Shown: positions 1-6,624 of the stretch, one piece after another
How positions within the stretch are numbered: the stretch's first letter is position 1
How the letters are laid out: the number at the start of each line of letters is the position of its first letter
Source of the DNA: Pseudomonadota bacterium
GTDB taxonomy: Bacteria; Pseudomonadota; Alphaproteobacteria; Rhizobiales; Rhizobiaceae
Direction of reading: 5' to 3'
Assembly (NCBI GenBank): GCA_023387715.1
Contig: JAEWHQ010000035.1
Location: 1 to 7,685 of the forward strand
DNA: 7,685 nt
The notes under the pieces: model-generated
What the model was told of the DNA's origin: nothing
The model's database searches: none
Seen by the model: the letters and a program-made list of their open reading frames with translations, nothing else
Translations under genes and position numbers: made by a program

Positions 1-356
1 ACCCTAAAGATGACACAAGCGGTTGCACCAAAGAATCGATCGCCTTCAGTGCCTTAAAAGCTGAGTTTGAAAAAGCCGATACGGTGATCGTCGGTATTTC
101 ACCCGATACTGTGGCAAAACACCAAAAATTTCGTACCAAACATAATCTCACCACTCTTTTAGTGGCAGATGAAGAAAGAACAGCATTGGAAGCTTATGGC
201 GTCTGGGTGCAAAAAAGCATGTATGGACGTAAGTATATGGGTGTTGAACGCACCACTTTCCTCATCGACCGTGAGGGCAAGATTGCCCATATCTGGAACA
301 AGGTAAAAGTGGCAGGCCATGCGGAAGCCGTTCTTGCAGAGGCACAAGCTCTGTAA
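1..356 (+). CDS. bcp: Bcp-type thiol peroxidase (peroxiredoxin), 3' part
   Basis: Open at the left edge; the frame starts at base 3 and 117 residues are visible, while the family is usually about 155, so roughly the first 40 residues are missing. The protein belongs to the AhpC/TSA peroxiredoxins of the Bcp/PrxQ class, cytoplasmic enzymes that reduce hydrogen peroxide and organic hydroperoxides with thioredoxin or another thiol donor. The peroxiredoxin active-site pattern PxxxTxxC is present as PKDDTSGC, with the peroxidatic cysteine at bases 24-26. Further on, GVERTTFLID carries the conserved arginine and the C-terminal IWNKVKV is typical of alphaproteobacterial Bcp. The cysteine that E. coli Bcp has five residues after the first is Ile here, and no other Cys occurs in the visible part, so this looks like a one-Cys form unless a Cys lies in the missing N-terminus. 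Identification is firm; donor specificity is not known. Confidence 0.93.
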   Translation, partial: PKDDTSGCTKESIAFSALKAEFEKADTVIVGISPDTVAKHQKFRTKHNLTTLLVADEERTALEAYGVWVQKSMYGRKYMGVERTTFLIDREGKIAHIWNKVKVAGHAEAVLAEAQAL

Positions 357-375
357 TTTATGTAAAAGCAGTCAC

Positions 376-381
376 AGAAGG
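376..381 (+). promoter_or_regulatory. Ribosome binding site for the TTG start at 389
   Basis: AGAAGG lies 7 bases before TTG at 389-391. This strong Shine-Dalgarno match, together with the signal peptide that follows in frame, decides for the TTG start. The first in-frame ATG, at codon 21, would cut the signal peptide in half. Confidence 0.6.
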
Positions 382-388
382 TTAAAAG

Positions 389-619
389 TTGCAAATTTTC
401 TTCAAAAAATGCGTACTCAGCACATTGGCATGCGCGCTTGCCGGTCTGATGAGTTTAAGCGCATATGCAGTTGAAATAGACGCCCCTGCTGCACAGCAAC
501 CCCTACCGCCATTAGCGACATCAACATTACCGGTGAGCGTTCATCCAAGCCTGCTGCAATCTTTAAGCACAAGGGCAATTGATCCGATCATTACGGGACC
601 GGTGCCGGTTAAAAAATAA
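389..619 (+). CDS. Small exported protein of unknown function
   Basis: I do not recognise this 76-residue protein. It starts with TTG behind a good ribosome binding site. Residues 1-27 form a clear Sec signal peptide: a Lys-Lys pair at 6-7, a hydrophobic core at about 9-25, and a probable signal peptidase I site after AYA (25-27). There is no lipobox. The mature part would be about 49 residues, rich in Pro, Ala, Ser and Thr, with no cysteine or recognisable domain and a basic end (VPVKK), so it is probably a flexible periplasmic peptide. It begins 32 bases after the bcp stop on the same strand with no terminator between, so the two are probably co-transcribed, and it is followed by a strong terminator. 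The signal peptide, ribosome binding site and terminator argue that it is a real gene; its role cannot be inferred. Confidence 0.62.
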   Translation: MQIFFKKCVLSTLACALAGLMSLSAYAVEIDAPAAQQPLPPLATSTLPVSVHPSLLQSLSTRAIDPIITGPVPVKK

Positions 620-637
620 TCTTCAAAAATTACGCAT

Positions 638-668
638 TAAAAAAGGCCGGAATTTCCGGCCTTTTTCT
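638..668. terminator. Bidirectional rho-independent terminator
   Basis: GGCCGG at 645-650 pairs with CCGGCC at 656-661, with one more A-T pair inside and a 3-base loop. A run of A precedes the stem and a run of T follows it, so it works in both directions. It lies between the converging ends of the small exported gene (+ strand) and alaS (- strand) and should stop both transcripts. Confidence 0.88.
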
Positions 669-683
669 TGTTCTCTTTTATAT

Positions 684-3341
684 TCAGGCAAGTGCGCCTT
701 TAACGGCAGCAATGGCATTGGCTGCCTGTGAACCATCCGGCCCACCAGCCTGTGCCATATCAGGACGGCCACCGCCACCAGCACCACCAAGGGCAGCAGA
801 CGCAACACGAACCAGATCAACAGCGCTGAAGCGCGATACCAAATCTTCCGTGACACCAACCACCGCACTGGCCTTGTTACTTTCATCAATACCAATGAAA
901 AGCACAACGCCGGAGCCAAGCTGCTTCTTACCATCATCAGCCAATGGTTTCAGATCGCGCGGTGCAACACCGGAAACAACCTTGCCCATGAAGTTCACGC
1001 CATTGACAACTTCATGTGCCGCAGCACCATCAGCGCTGTCACCAACAAGCGCCAGTTTTTTGCGCGCTTCAGTCAGTTCTTTTTCCAGTTTGCGGCGTTC
1101 GTCCATCAGGCTATTGACGCGCTCAAGTGCTTCAGACGGCGTTGTTTTCAATGCCGATGCGATCGCTTTAACGCGATCATCCTGCTCTTCCAGATAAAGA
1201 CGCGCGGCCTCACCGGTCAGTGCTTCCATACGGCGTACACCGGCAGCAACAGCGCCTTCAGACACAACACGCACCAAACCAATATCACCGGTCTGGCGAA
1301 CATGCGTACCACCGCAAAGTTCCAGCGAGTAAGTTTTACCGGCTTTATCGCCTTTTGTGGCGGTTCCCATGGAAACCACACGTACTTCATCACCGTATTT
1401 TTCACCGAAAAGCGCCATGGCTCCGGCTTCAATCGCATCATCAACCGCCATCAGACGGGTGTTGACCGGCGCGTTTTGCAAAATGATTTCATTGGCAATA
1501 TTTTCAATCTTGCGCAATTCATCTTCGCTGATCGGCTTCGGATGGGAGAAGTCGAAACGCAGACGTTCAGGGGCAACGAGCGAGCCCTTCTGAGCGACAT
1601 GGGTGCCGAGTGTTTCACGCAGTGCTTCATGCAGCAAATGCGTGGCCGAGTGGTTAGAGCGCATGCGCGAACGGCGCTCATGATCAACTACCAGTTCAAC
1701 GGCATCACCGGTCTGAATTTTGCCTTCACGGATTGTCGCCTGATGTACAAAAACGCCATCAGCACGTTTCACCGTGTCAGTCACTTCAATCACAAAGCCA
1801 TCGCCATAGATGAAACCGGCATCACCCTGCTGACCACCGGACTCCGCATAAAACGGTGTCTGGTTGACGATGATAGAAACGCTTTCGCCTGCAGTCGCGG
1901 CTTCAATCACGCCACCATCACGCACCAATGCGGTCACAACACCTTCTGCCTTCTCGGTATCATAACCGAGGAACTCAGTGGTGCCGACTTTGTCGCGTAC
2001 CTGGAACCAGACTTTTTCAGTCGCAGCATCGCCCGAACCAGACCAGTTCGCACGGGCTTCGGCCTTCTGGCGTTCCATAGCAGCACTAAAACCATCAGTA
2101 TCCACATTGATGCCGCGCTGACGCAAAGCATCCTGTGTCAGATCCAGCGGGAAGCCATAAGTGTCATAAAGCTTGAAAGCGGTTTCGCCATCAAGGCTCT
2201 GTCCTTCGCTCATATTTTCTGTTGCATCACTCAACAAGCCAAGGCCGCGTTCCAGCGTTTTGCGGAAACGGGTTTCTTCCAGCTTGAGTGTTTCAGAAAT
2301 CAATGCTTCTGCACGCACCAGCTCCGGATAAGCCTGTCCCATCTCGCGTACCAATGTTGGCAGCAGGCGATACATCAGCGGATCACGGACACCAAGCAAC
2401 TGCGCATGGCGCATTGCACGGCGCATGATGCGGCGCAGCACATAACCACGGCCTTCATTCGATGGCAGCACACCGTCGGCGATCAGGAAGCTGGCCGAGC
2501 GCAAATGATCGGCAATTACGCGGTGGCTTGCGCGCTGGCCGCCTTCTGCCTTCACACCGGTTGCTTCTTCAGAAGCGCGGATCAATGCTTTGAAAATATC
2601 GATGTCGTAATTGTCATGCACGCCCTGCAAGATCGCAGCGATGCGCTCCAAGCCCATACCGGTATCGATAGATGGGCGCGGCAACTCAATGCGCTCTTCC
2701 TTGGTAACCTGCTCGAACTGCATGAAAACAAGGTTCCAGATCTCGATGAAACGGTCGCCGTCTTCATCAGCTGATCCTGGAGGGCCACCCCAGATATGAT
2801 CGCCGTGATCATAGAAGATTTCGGAACATGGGCCGCAAGGGCCTGTGTCACCCATTGCCCAGAAGTTATCATTGGTCGCGATACGAATGATACGATCATC
2901 GCTCAGGCCAGCAATTTTCTTCCAGAAATTCGCGGCATCATCATCCGTGTGATAAACGGTCACCAACAGCTTGTCTTTGTTAAGACCAAACTCTTTGGTG
3001 ATCAGGTTCCACGCATGGGTGATAGCTTCTTCTTTGAAATAATCGCCGAATGAGAAATTGCCCAGCATTTCAAAGAATGTGTGGTGACGCGCAGTATAAC
3101 CGACATTATCCAGATCATTGTGCTTGCCACCGGCACGCACGCATTTTTGCGATGTTGTGGCGCGGCTATAAGGACGTGTTTCCAGACCGGTAAACACGTT
3201 TTTAAACTGCACCATACCCGCATTGGTAAACATCAAAGTTGGGTCATTACGCGGAACCAACGGACTGGACGGCACGACTTCGTGACCGTTTTTGCGGAAA
3301 TAATCGAGAAATGTAGATCTTATCTCGTTGACGCCACTCAT
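684..3341 (-). CDS. alaS: Alanyl-tRNA synthetase
   Basis: This class II aminoacyl-tRNA synthetase charges tRNA-Ala with alanine in the cytoplasm and removes wrongly attached serine or glycine. At 885 residues it is full length (E. coli AlaRS is about 875). In order: the catalytic domain at about 1-240, with the motif 2 region [20 protein letters not shown] (60-79) and the following [15 protein letters not shown] (89-103); the tRNA-recognition helical domain at about 240-450, with [16 protein letters not shown] (297-312); the editing domain at about 550-710, with zinc ligands H564 and H568 (HSATH) and C676 and H680 (CGGTH); a charged coiled coil at about 735-765; and the C-Ala domain ending in a glycine-rich stretch and [16 protein letters not shown]. 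The ATG is preceded by AAGGTGGAGC, a good Shine-Dalgarno region. All expected catalytic and editing residues that I can identify are present. It lies downstream of recA but has its own long upstream region and is cut off from recA by a terminator. Confidence 0.99.
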   Translation of the reverse strand: MSGVNEIRSTFLDYFRKNGHEVVPSSPLVPRNDPTLMFTNAGMVQFKNVFTGLETRPYSRATTSQKCVRAGGKHNDLDNVGYTARHHTFFEMLGNFSFGDYFKEEAITHAWNLITKEFGLNKDKLLVTVYHTDDDAANFWKKIAGLSDDRIIRIATNDNFWAMGDTGPCGPCSEIFYDHGDHIWGGPPGSADEDGDRFIEIWNLVFMQFEQVTKEERIELPRPSIDTGMGLERIAAILQGVHDNYDIDIFKALIRASEEATGVKAEGGQRASHRVIADHLRSASFLIADGVLPSNEGRGYVLRRIMRRAMRHAQLLGVRDPLMYRLLPTLVREMGQAYPELVRAEALISETLKLEETRFRKTLERGLGLLSDATENMSEGQSLDGETAFKLYDTYGFPLDLTQDALRQRGINVDTDGFSAAMERQKAEARANWSGSGDAATEKVWFQVRDKVGTTEFLGYDTEKAEGVVTALVRDGGVIEAATAGESVSIIVNQTPFYAESGGQQGDAGFIYGDGFVIEVTDTVKRADGVFVHQATIREGKIQTGDAVELVVDHERRSRMRSNHSATHLLHEALRETLGTHVAQKGSLVAPERLRFDFSHPKPISEDELRKIENIANEIILQNAPVNTRLMAVDDAIEAGAMALFGEKYGDEVRVVSMGTATKGDKAGKTYSLELCGGTHVRQTGDIGLVRVVSEGAVAAGVRRMEALTGEAARLYLEEQDDRVKAIASALKTTPSEALERVNSLMDERRKLEKELTEARKKLALVGDSADGAAAHEVVNGVNFMGKVVSGVAPRDLKPLADDGKKQLGSGVVLFIGIDESNKASAVVGVTEDLVSRFSAVDLVRVASAALGGAGGGGRPDMAQAGGPDGSQAANAIAAVKGALA

Positions 3342-3447
3342 GCTCCACCTTCGGGTTTTTCACCCTTCATTCAGACGCGATAACCGGCATAATGCTCATA
3401 TTGCGTCAAATACATCCGAGACAATCAATATCTGTCTCACGTTAGAA

Positions 3448-3453
3448 ATTATA
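3448..3453 (-). promoter_or_regulatory. Candidate alaS -10 box
   Basis: Read on the - strand this is a perfect TATAAT (within TATATAAT), about 105 bases before the alaS ATG. The expected -35 position is only T-rich and does not match TTGACA. TTGATT is nearby but just 11 bases away, which is too close. It is the best promoter candidate in the gap but rests on one hexamer. Confidence 0.3.
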
Positions 3454-3518
3454 TAAGCCATTTCAATCAAAGAAAAAATCCTGACCGTCCTAAAACATCA
3501 GATAATGTTTCTGTTCCT

Positions 3519-3564
3519 CACATTTCAACATGTGCAGCTATTGCTGTCACATTATTTCCATGTG
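3519..3564. repeat. Two tandem CACAT/ATGTG inverted repeats
   Basis: CACAT-N6-ATGTG at 3519-3534 is followed by CACAT-N7-ATGTG at 3548-3564. Starts are 29 bases apart, close to three helical turns. The spacers differ (TTCAAC and TATTTCC), so the conserved part is the arms, as expected for a protein-binding site and not for a recent duplication. They lie about 65-115 bases upstream of the candidate alaS -10 box. No regulator can be named from the sequence. Confidence 0.4.
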
Positions 3565-3574
3565 CTGTACCGGA

Positions 3575-3646
3575 CACAAACGGCTTGAAAGGTGCTAAAC
3601 TCACACGCATTTCAGGCATTGCACCCGCACAAAATGGCTTAAAGGT
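3575..3646. repeat. Diverged direct repeat (two copies of about 19 bases)
   Basis: Copy one (3575-3593) and copy two (3628-3646) share CACAAA, then GGCTT, then AAAGGT, with one mismatch and two single-base gaps (17 of 20 aligned columns identical). Starts are 53 bases apart, about five helical turns. Neither copy lies in a gene. It could be a pair of regulatory sites or a decayed repeat. Confidence 0.35.
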
Positions 3647-3775
3647 TAAGTGCTTTTAACGAGGTCTGTTATCTCTGTCCAGATCAACCAGCCCTGTGCA
3701 GACGCAGCTTTTACAAAGCTTGTGGCATTTTCACACATTCACCTGCCTTAATCAGCAAAACACAAGCATAGCCCT

Positions 3776-3817
3776 AAAAGAAAAAGCCCCTGTTCGGATG
3801 AACCGAACAGGGGCTTT
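3776..3817 (-). terminator. recA rho-independent terminator
   Basis: AGCCCCTGTTCGG (3785-3797) pairs perfectly with CCGAACAGGGGCT (3803-3815), giving 13 base pairs plus extra A-T pairs around a 5-base loop. On the - strand the stem is followed by a U-rich tail (TTTTTCTTTT). It lies 33 bases after the recA stop codon. The + strand tail (TTTATT) is weaker. Confidence 0.93.
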
Positions 3818-3850
3818 ATTCATATCACACGGCATGGAATGCCCGTATGA

Positions 3851-4933
3851 TTACATTTCAGCAGCATCCGGCGTTTCATCATCCGGGCCAGTGCCTTCAA
3901 GGAATTTTTCAGCAATCAGACCGGCATTCTGGCGCAGTGCCAATTCAATCTCGTTTGCGACTTCCGGATTTTCACGCAAATAGGTTTTGGCATTTTCACG
4001 TCCCTGCCCTAAACGCTGTGAATTATAGGAGAACCACGCGCCCGATTTTTCAACGATACCGGCTTTAACACCCAGATCGACCAATTCACCAACCTTGGAG
4101 ACACCGGCACCATACATGATGTCGAATTCAACCTGCTTGAACGGCGGTGCAAGCTTGTTCTTAACCACTTTCACGCGGGTCTGGTTACCAACGACTTCAT
4201 CACGATCCTTAATCGCGCCAATACGGCGGATATCCAAACGGACGGATGCGTAGAATTTCAGCGCATTACCACCGGTTGTTGTTTCAGGTGAACCAAACAT
4301 CACACCAATTTTCATACGAATCTGGTTGATGAAGATAACCATACAGTTGGAGCGGGAAATGGAAGCGGTGAGCTTACGCAGAGCCTGACTCATCAAACGA
4401 GCCTGAAGACCCGGCAATGAATCGCCCATATCACCTTCAATTTCCGCACGCGGCGTCAATGCAGCAACGGAGTCGATAACCAGCACATCAATTGCACCGG
4501 AGCGCACTAATGTGTCGGTAATTTCGAGTGCCTGTTCACCGGTATCGGGCTGCGAGATCAAAAGGCTTTCCAGATCAACACCCAGCTTGCGGGCATAAAC
4601 CGGATCAAGCGCATGTTCAGCATCCACGAATGCGCACATACCGCCTTTTTTCTGAGCTTCTGCAATTGTGTGCAAAGCCAGCGTTGTCTTACCGGAACTT
4701 TCAGGCCCGTAAATTTCAACGATACGACCTTTTGGCAAACCGCCAACACCGAGCGCAATATCAAGCGACAATGAACCAGTCGGAACCGTTTCAATTTCCA
4801 CAACTTCGCTTTGACCAAGCCGCATGATCGAGCCTTTACCGAACTGCCGTTCGATCTGGGATAGCGCTGCATCCAGAGCTTTTGTCTTGTCCACTGATTT
4901 TTCCTCAACGAGTCGCAATGAATTCTGAGACAT
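3851..4933 (-). CDS. recA: Recombinase RecA
   Basis: RecA forms ATP-dependent filaments on single-stranded DNA, carries out strand exchange in homologous recombination, and as a filament triggers LexA self-cleavage, so it controls the SOS response. The 360 residues match the usual length. Visible are the Walker A motif GPESSGKT (76-83), the catalytic glutamate E106 in [10 protein letters not shown], the Walker B strand LVIDS (151-155), the DNA-binding loop L2 region from about [12 protein letters not shown] (203-214) to GGNALKF (221-227), and an acidic C-terminal tail (about 348-360). There is no intein. The ATG at 4931-4933 has AGAGGA 9 bases upstream. The gene has its own LexA-controlled promoter and its own terminator, so it is monocistronic. 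No recX follows; alaS is next on the same strand. Confidence 0.99.
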   Translation of the reverse strand: MSQNSLRLVEEKSVDKTKALDAALSQIERQFGKGSIMRLGQSEVVEIETVPTGSLSLDIALGVGGLPKGRIVEIYGPESSGKTTLALHTIAEAQKKGGMCAFVDAEHALDPVYARKLGVDLESLLISQPDTGEQALEITDTLVRSGAIDVLVIDSVAALTPRAEIEGDMGDSLPGLQARLMSQALRKLTASISRSNCMVIFINQIRMKIGVMFGSPETTTGGNALKFYASVRLDIRRIGAIKDRDEVVGNQTRVKVVKNKLAPPFKQVEFDIMYGAGVSKVGELVDLGVKAGIVEKSGAWFSYNSQRLGQGRENAKTYLRENPEVANEIELALRQNAGLIAEKFLEGTGPDDETPDAAEM

Positions 4934-5032
4934 TTATAACATCCTCTTGTGCCGCTTGTAGCCCGCTTTTAAGAGAGTTTCTAATTCTTTGTATCTGTTT
5001 TGTTCCAAAATTGCAATAACCATAAACCATTG

Positions 5033-5038
5033 ATTATA
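5033..5038 (-). promoter_or_regulatory. Candidate recA -10 box
   Basis: Read on the - strand this is TATAAT, giving a recA leader of about 90 bases. The matching -35 position falls on the LexA site at 5056-5070, with 17 bases between the -10 box and the site. A TTGAAG at 5059-5064 is the nearest -35-like hexamer but is 20 bases away, so the exact -35 is unclear. Confidence 0.5.
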
Positions 5039-5055
5039 AATTATTTTCAAAATTT

Positions 5056-5070
5056 GTTCTTCAAATGTTC
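5056..5070. promoter_or_regulatory. LexA binding site (SOS box) of recA
   Basis: GTTC at 5056-5059 and GTTC at 5067-5070 are separated by exactly 7 bases, the direct-repeat SOS box known for LexA of Alphaproteobacteria (GAAC-N7-GAAC on the coding strand). It lies 122 bases before the recA ATG and overlaps the -35 region of the candidate promoter, so bound LexA would block RNA polymerase. Confidence 0.88.
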
Positions 5071-5128
5071 AAGGCTCAGCCAAATATCAATAAAAACATC
5101 AACTTACTGGAATAGTAGCAAAACGGTA

Positions 5129-5154
5129 ATTCGGCCGAAAGATTATGATTCGGC
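5129..5154. repeat. ATTCGGC repeat with nested palindrome and hairpin
   Basis: ATTCGGC occurs at 5129-5135 and 5148-5154, 19 bases apart, and a third time at 5222-5228 inside a hairpin. The first copy is part of a perfect 10-base palindrome, TTCGGCCGAA (5130-5139). GCCGAA at 5134-5139 can also pair with TTCGGC at 5149-5154. It lies between the recA promoter and the OmpA-like gene's terminator. Confidence 0.35.
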
Positions 5155-5162
5155 ATAAATGC

Positions 5163-5199
5163 AAAAAAGCATGACACCCGAAACGAGCGCCATGCTTTT
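5163..5199 (-). terminator. Rho-independent terminator of the OmpA-like gene
   Basis: AAAAGCATG (5165-5173) pairs with CATGCTTTT (5191-5199). The intervening 17 bases continue the stem through G-C and G-U pairs to a small loop. Read on the - strand the stem is followed by TTTTTT. It lies 44 bases after the OmpA-like stop and should end that transcript before the recA promoter. Confidence 0.75.
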
Positions 5200-5213
5200 A
5201 ATCTGATCAAAAC

Positions 5214-5240
5214 AGCCGTCCATTCGGCGGCTATTTTTTA
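5214..5240 (+). terminator. Terminator-like hairpin with its T-run on the + strand
   Basis: AGCCGTC (5214-5220) pairs with GGCGGCT (5226-5232), 7 pairs including one T-G, around a 5-base loop, followed on the + strand by ATTTTTTA. On the - strand, where the OmpA-like gene is read, the tail is only GTTTTGA, so it would be a weak first terminator there. No + strand gene ends here. It may block antisense transcription into the OmpA-like gene or end an unrecognised small transcript. Confidence 0.5.
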
Positions 5241-5242
5241 TT

Positions 5243-5908
5243 TTACATCGCAGCTTTCAGCGGAGAAATTTCGATTTCCACGCGGCGGTTCTGCGCGCGG
5301 CCATCTGGTGTTGCATTGGAAGCAACAGGCTGCGAAGCACCATAACCAATGATTGCGAAGCGGCGCGGATCAATGCCCTGGCTGCCGAGATAGGTGCCGA
5401 CAGAAGCAGCACGACGCTGTGAAAGCTGCTGGTTATGGCTGGCACTACCGGTCGAATCAGTGTGACCCTTGATATCAACCAAGGTCTGATTGAATTTGCG
5501 CAAGACAATCGCAACAGAGTTCAATGTTGGATAGAACTGACCTTTAACCGCATCCTGATCGGTATCGAAGGTGATGCTGGAAGGCATGTTGAGGATAATC
5601 CGGTCGCCGTTACGGGTGACGGAAACGCCGGTGCCTTGCAGCTGCGCACGCAGTTCTGATTCCTGACGATCCATATAGTTACCGATAGCACCGCCACCAA
5701 GCGCACCAATACCGGCACCGATCAGGACAGCATTACGCTGCGCACGGCTGGAACCGCCAACCATCAAGCCACCCAATGCACCAACAGCCGCACCAATTGC
5801 AGCGCCACCGGCTGTATTGGAGACTTTTTCCTGTCCCGTATAAGGGTCAGTGGTACAAGCGGAAAGGAAAGTTGCCGCAAGAGCAGCGATGGCCAGGTTC
5901 TTCAACAT
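5243..5908 (-). CDS. OmpA-family lipoprotein with glycine-zipper region
   Basis: This 221-residue protein should be an outer-membrane lipoprotein that ties the membrane to peptidoglycan. Its layout resembles E. coli YiaD. Residues 1-17 are a lipoprotein signal peptide with lipobox LSAC, so Cys18 would carry the lipid. Residues about 33-77 are a Gly/Ala-rich glycine zipper with two hydrophobic repeats (GGAAIGAAVGALGG and LIGAGIGALGGGAIG), probably a membrane hairpin or oligomer contact. Residues about 105-216 are the OmpA C-terminal domain: GHTDSTGS and NQQLSQRRA supply D151 and R166, at the spacing of E. coli OmpA D271 and R286, which hold diaminopimelate of peptidoglycan. NRRVEIEI (207-214) is the typical end. 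The ATG has AGGGA 9 bases upstream. It lies 127 bases downstream of the transglycosylase-like gene with no hairpin between, so they may be co-transcribed. Domain calls are firm; the exact role is inferred. Confidence 0.92.
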   Translation of the reverse strand: MLKNLAIAALAATFLSACTTDPYTGQEKVSNTAGGAAIGAAVGALGGLMVGGSSRAQRNAVLIGAGIGALGGGAIGNYMDRQESELRAQLQGTGVSVTRNGDRIILNMPSSITFDTDQDAVKGQFYPTLNSVAIVLRKFNQTLVDIKGHTDSTGSASHNQQLSQRRAASVGTYLGSQGIDPRRFAIIGYGASQPVASNATPDGRAQNRRVEIEISPLKAAM

Positions 5909-5973
5909 AAAAGATTATCCCTAAATGAGCGATTCTGAGCGTATAGTAATCCTGAATACGGCACGAATATGCA

Positions 5974-5989
5974 CTTTATACGCATAAAG
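5974..5989. repeat. 16-base inverted repeat upstream of the OmpA-like gene
   Basis: CTTTAT and ATAAAG flank ACGC, 65-81 bases before the OmpA-like ATG. On the - strand the right arm contains TATAAA, usable as a -10 box, and TTGAAA lies 14 bases upstream of it, slightly too close for a good promoter. It may be an operator over a promoter of this gene, or an AT-rich coincidence. Confidence 0.3.
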
Positions 5990-6035
5990 CCATTTTTCAA
6001 ACCCTGCTTATTTATTCGCTCAATTTTTTAGATTT

Positions 6036-6620
6036 CTAGCCCAGACGCCCGCAATTTCTCAACTGTACCGAATACCGCTTTGCCATATCAGCAGTGCGCT
6101 TGGCACCATTTTTAGCCACTGCACTGTTGCGCCACACGCCACGCGAGTAGCCGCCATGACCGGAATGATAAGCCAGATAGAGATTATAGGCATCATTACG
6201 TGCAATACCGTTGGTTCTGTAGCTTTGATAATGATACCAGCCGATGAAATGGATAGCGTCATTAAAATTACTGCGCGAAGCACCACTACGACGGGTTTCA
6301 CGGCGATAACGATCCCATGTGCCGTTCAAGGCTTGCGAAAAACCATAAGCCGTGGACTGGCGCTTCCATGGAATAAAGCCGAGCAATTTGGTTCTTGGTG
6401 GGCGTGCATAGGGACGGAAGCTTGATTCCGTATAGATCGTTGCCATCAAAACAGGGATCGGCACGCCAAATTCACGGGATGTTTTCTGTGCAGCACTATG
6501 CCAATTGTTGATCCAGCCATCACGCTGATCAAAAATAGCACAGGCATTATTCACCTGTTTTGGCGCACTAGCACATCCGGCCAGTATCAGAAGCGCGACG
6601 AGACACAAAATGCGCATCAT
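6036..6620 (-). CDS. SLT-type lytic transglycosylase-like lipoprotein
   Basis: Up to 194 residues with a lipoprotein signal peptide and lipobox LAGC, so Cys16 would be lipidated. The body looks like a compact lysozyme-like SLT domain. ATIYTESSFRP (60-70) carries the likely catalytic glutamate E65 in the ES-F context of lytic transglycosylases. TAYGFSQALNGTWDRY (90-105) corresponds to the AYGxxQ motif. NLYLAYHSGHGGYSRG (146-161) corresponds to the AYNxGxG motif, with His where Asn is usual. Such enzymes cut peptidoglycan between MurNAc and GlcNAc, leaving a 1,6-anhydro end. C27 and C190, near the two ends of the mature chain, could form a disulfide. The protein is short, with no extra binding domain, as in MltE/EmtA-type enzymes. 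Two ATG codons are adjacent; the second (ending at 6617) has better spacing from AAAGG (7 against 4 bases). Family is likely; activity is inferred. Confidence 0.82.
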   Translation of the reverse strand: MMRILCLVALLILAGCASAPKQVNNACAIFDQRDGWINNWHSAAQKTSREFGVPIPVLMATIYTESSFRPYARPPRTKLLGFIPWKRQSTAYGFSQALNGTWDRYRRETRRSGASRSNFNDAIHFIGWYHYQSYRTNGIARNDAYNLYLAYHSGHGGYSRGVWRNSAVAKNGAKRTADMAKRYSVQLRNCGRLG

Positions 6621-6624
6621 TCAA

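Larger units (their letters stand above)
3342..3775. other. Long intergenic region upstream of alaS
   Basis: This stretch between the alaS start and the recA terminator holds no convincing gene on either strand. It contains the alaS ribosome binding site, a candidate alaS -10 box, two CACAT/ATGTG inverted repeats, a diverged direct repeat and a further GTTAA-N6-TTAAC inverted repeat (3645-3660). The alaS leader would be about 100 bases if the -10 box at 3448-3453 is used. No T-box-like specifier or terminator hairpin was recognised in that leader. Confidence 0.6.

Noticed and set aside
1014..2774. A 586-codon open frame on the + strand opposite alaS
   Set aside because: It lies entirely inside alaS, has no ribosome binding site before its ATG, and its translation is rich in Cys, His, Phe and Gln with no domain. 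It is the antisense shadow of a well-conserved gene.
3342..3480. A T-box or other riboswitch in the alaS leader
   Set aside because: No specifier loop, T-box sequence or terminator/antiterminator pair could be seen, and T-boxes are not expected in this group.
3519..3660. CRISPR array or tRNA in the recA-alaS gap
   Set aside because: The repeats are short, only two copies each and not evenly spaced with unique spacers, and no cloverleaf or T-loop sequence is present.
3721..3735. TGTG-N7-CACA as a possible CRP site
   Set aside because: Read as TGTGG-N5-TCACA its spacer is one base short of the CRP consensus TGTGA-N6-TCACA, and no promoter is near it, so a CRP call is not supported.
3696..3983. 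A 95-codon + strand frame across the recA terminator and the recA 3' end
   Set aside because: It runs through the terminator hairpin and into antisense recA, with no good ribosome binding site and no recognisable protein character.
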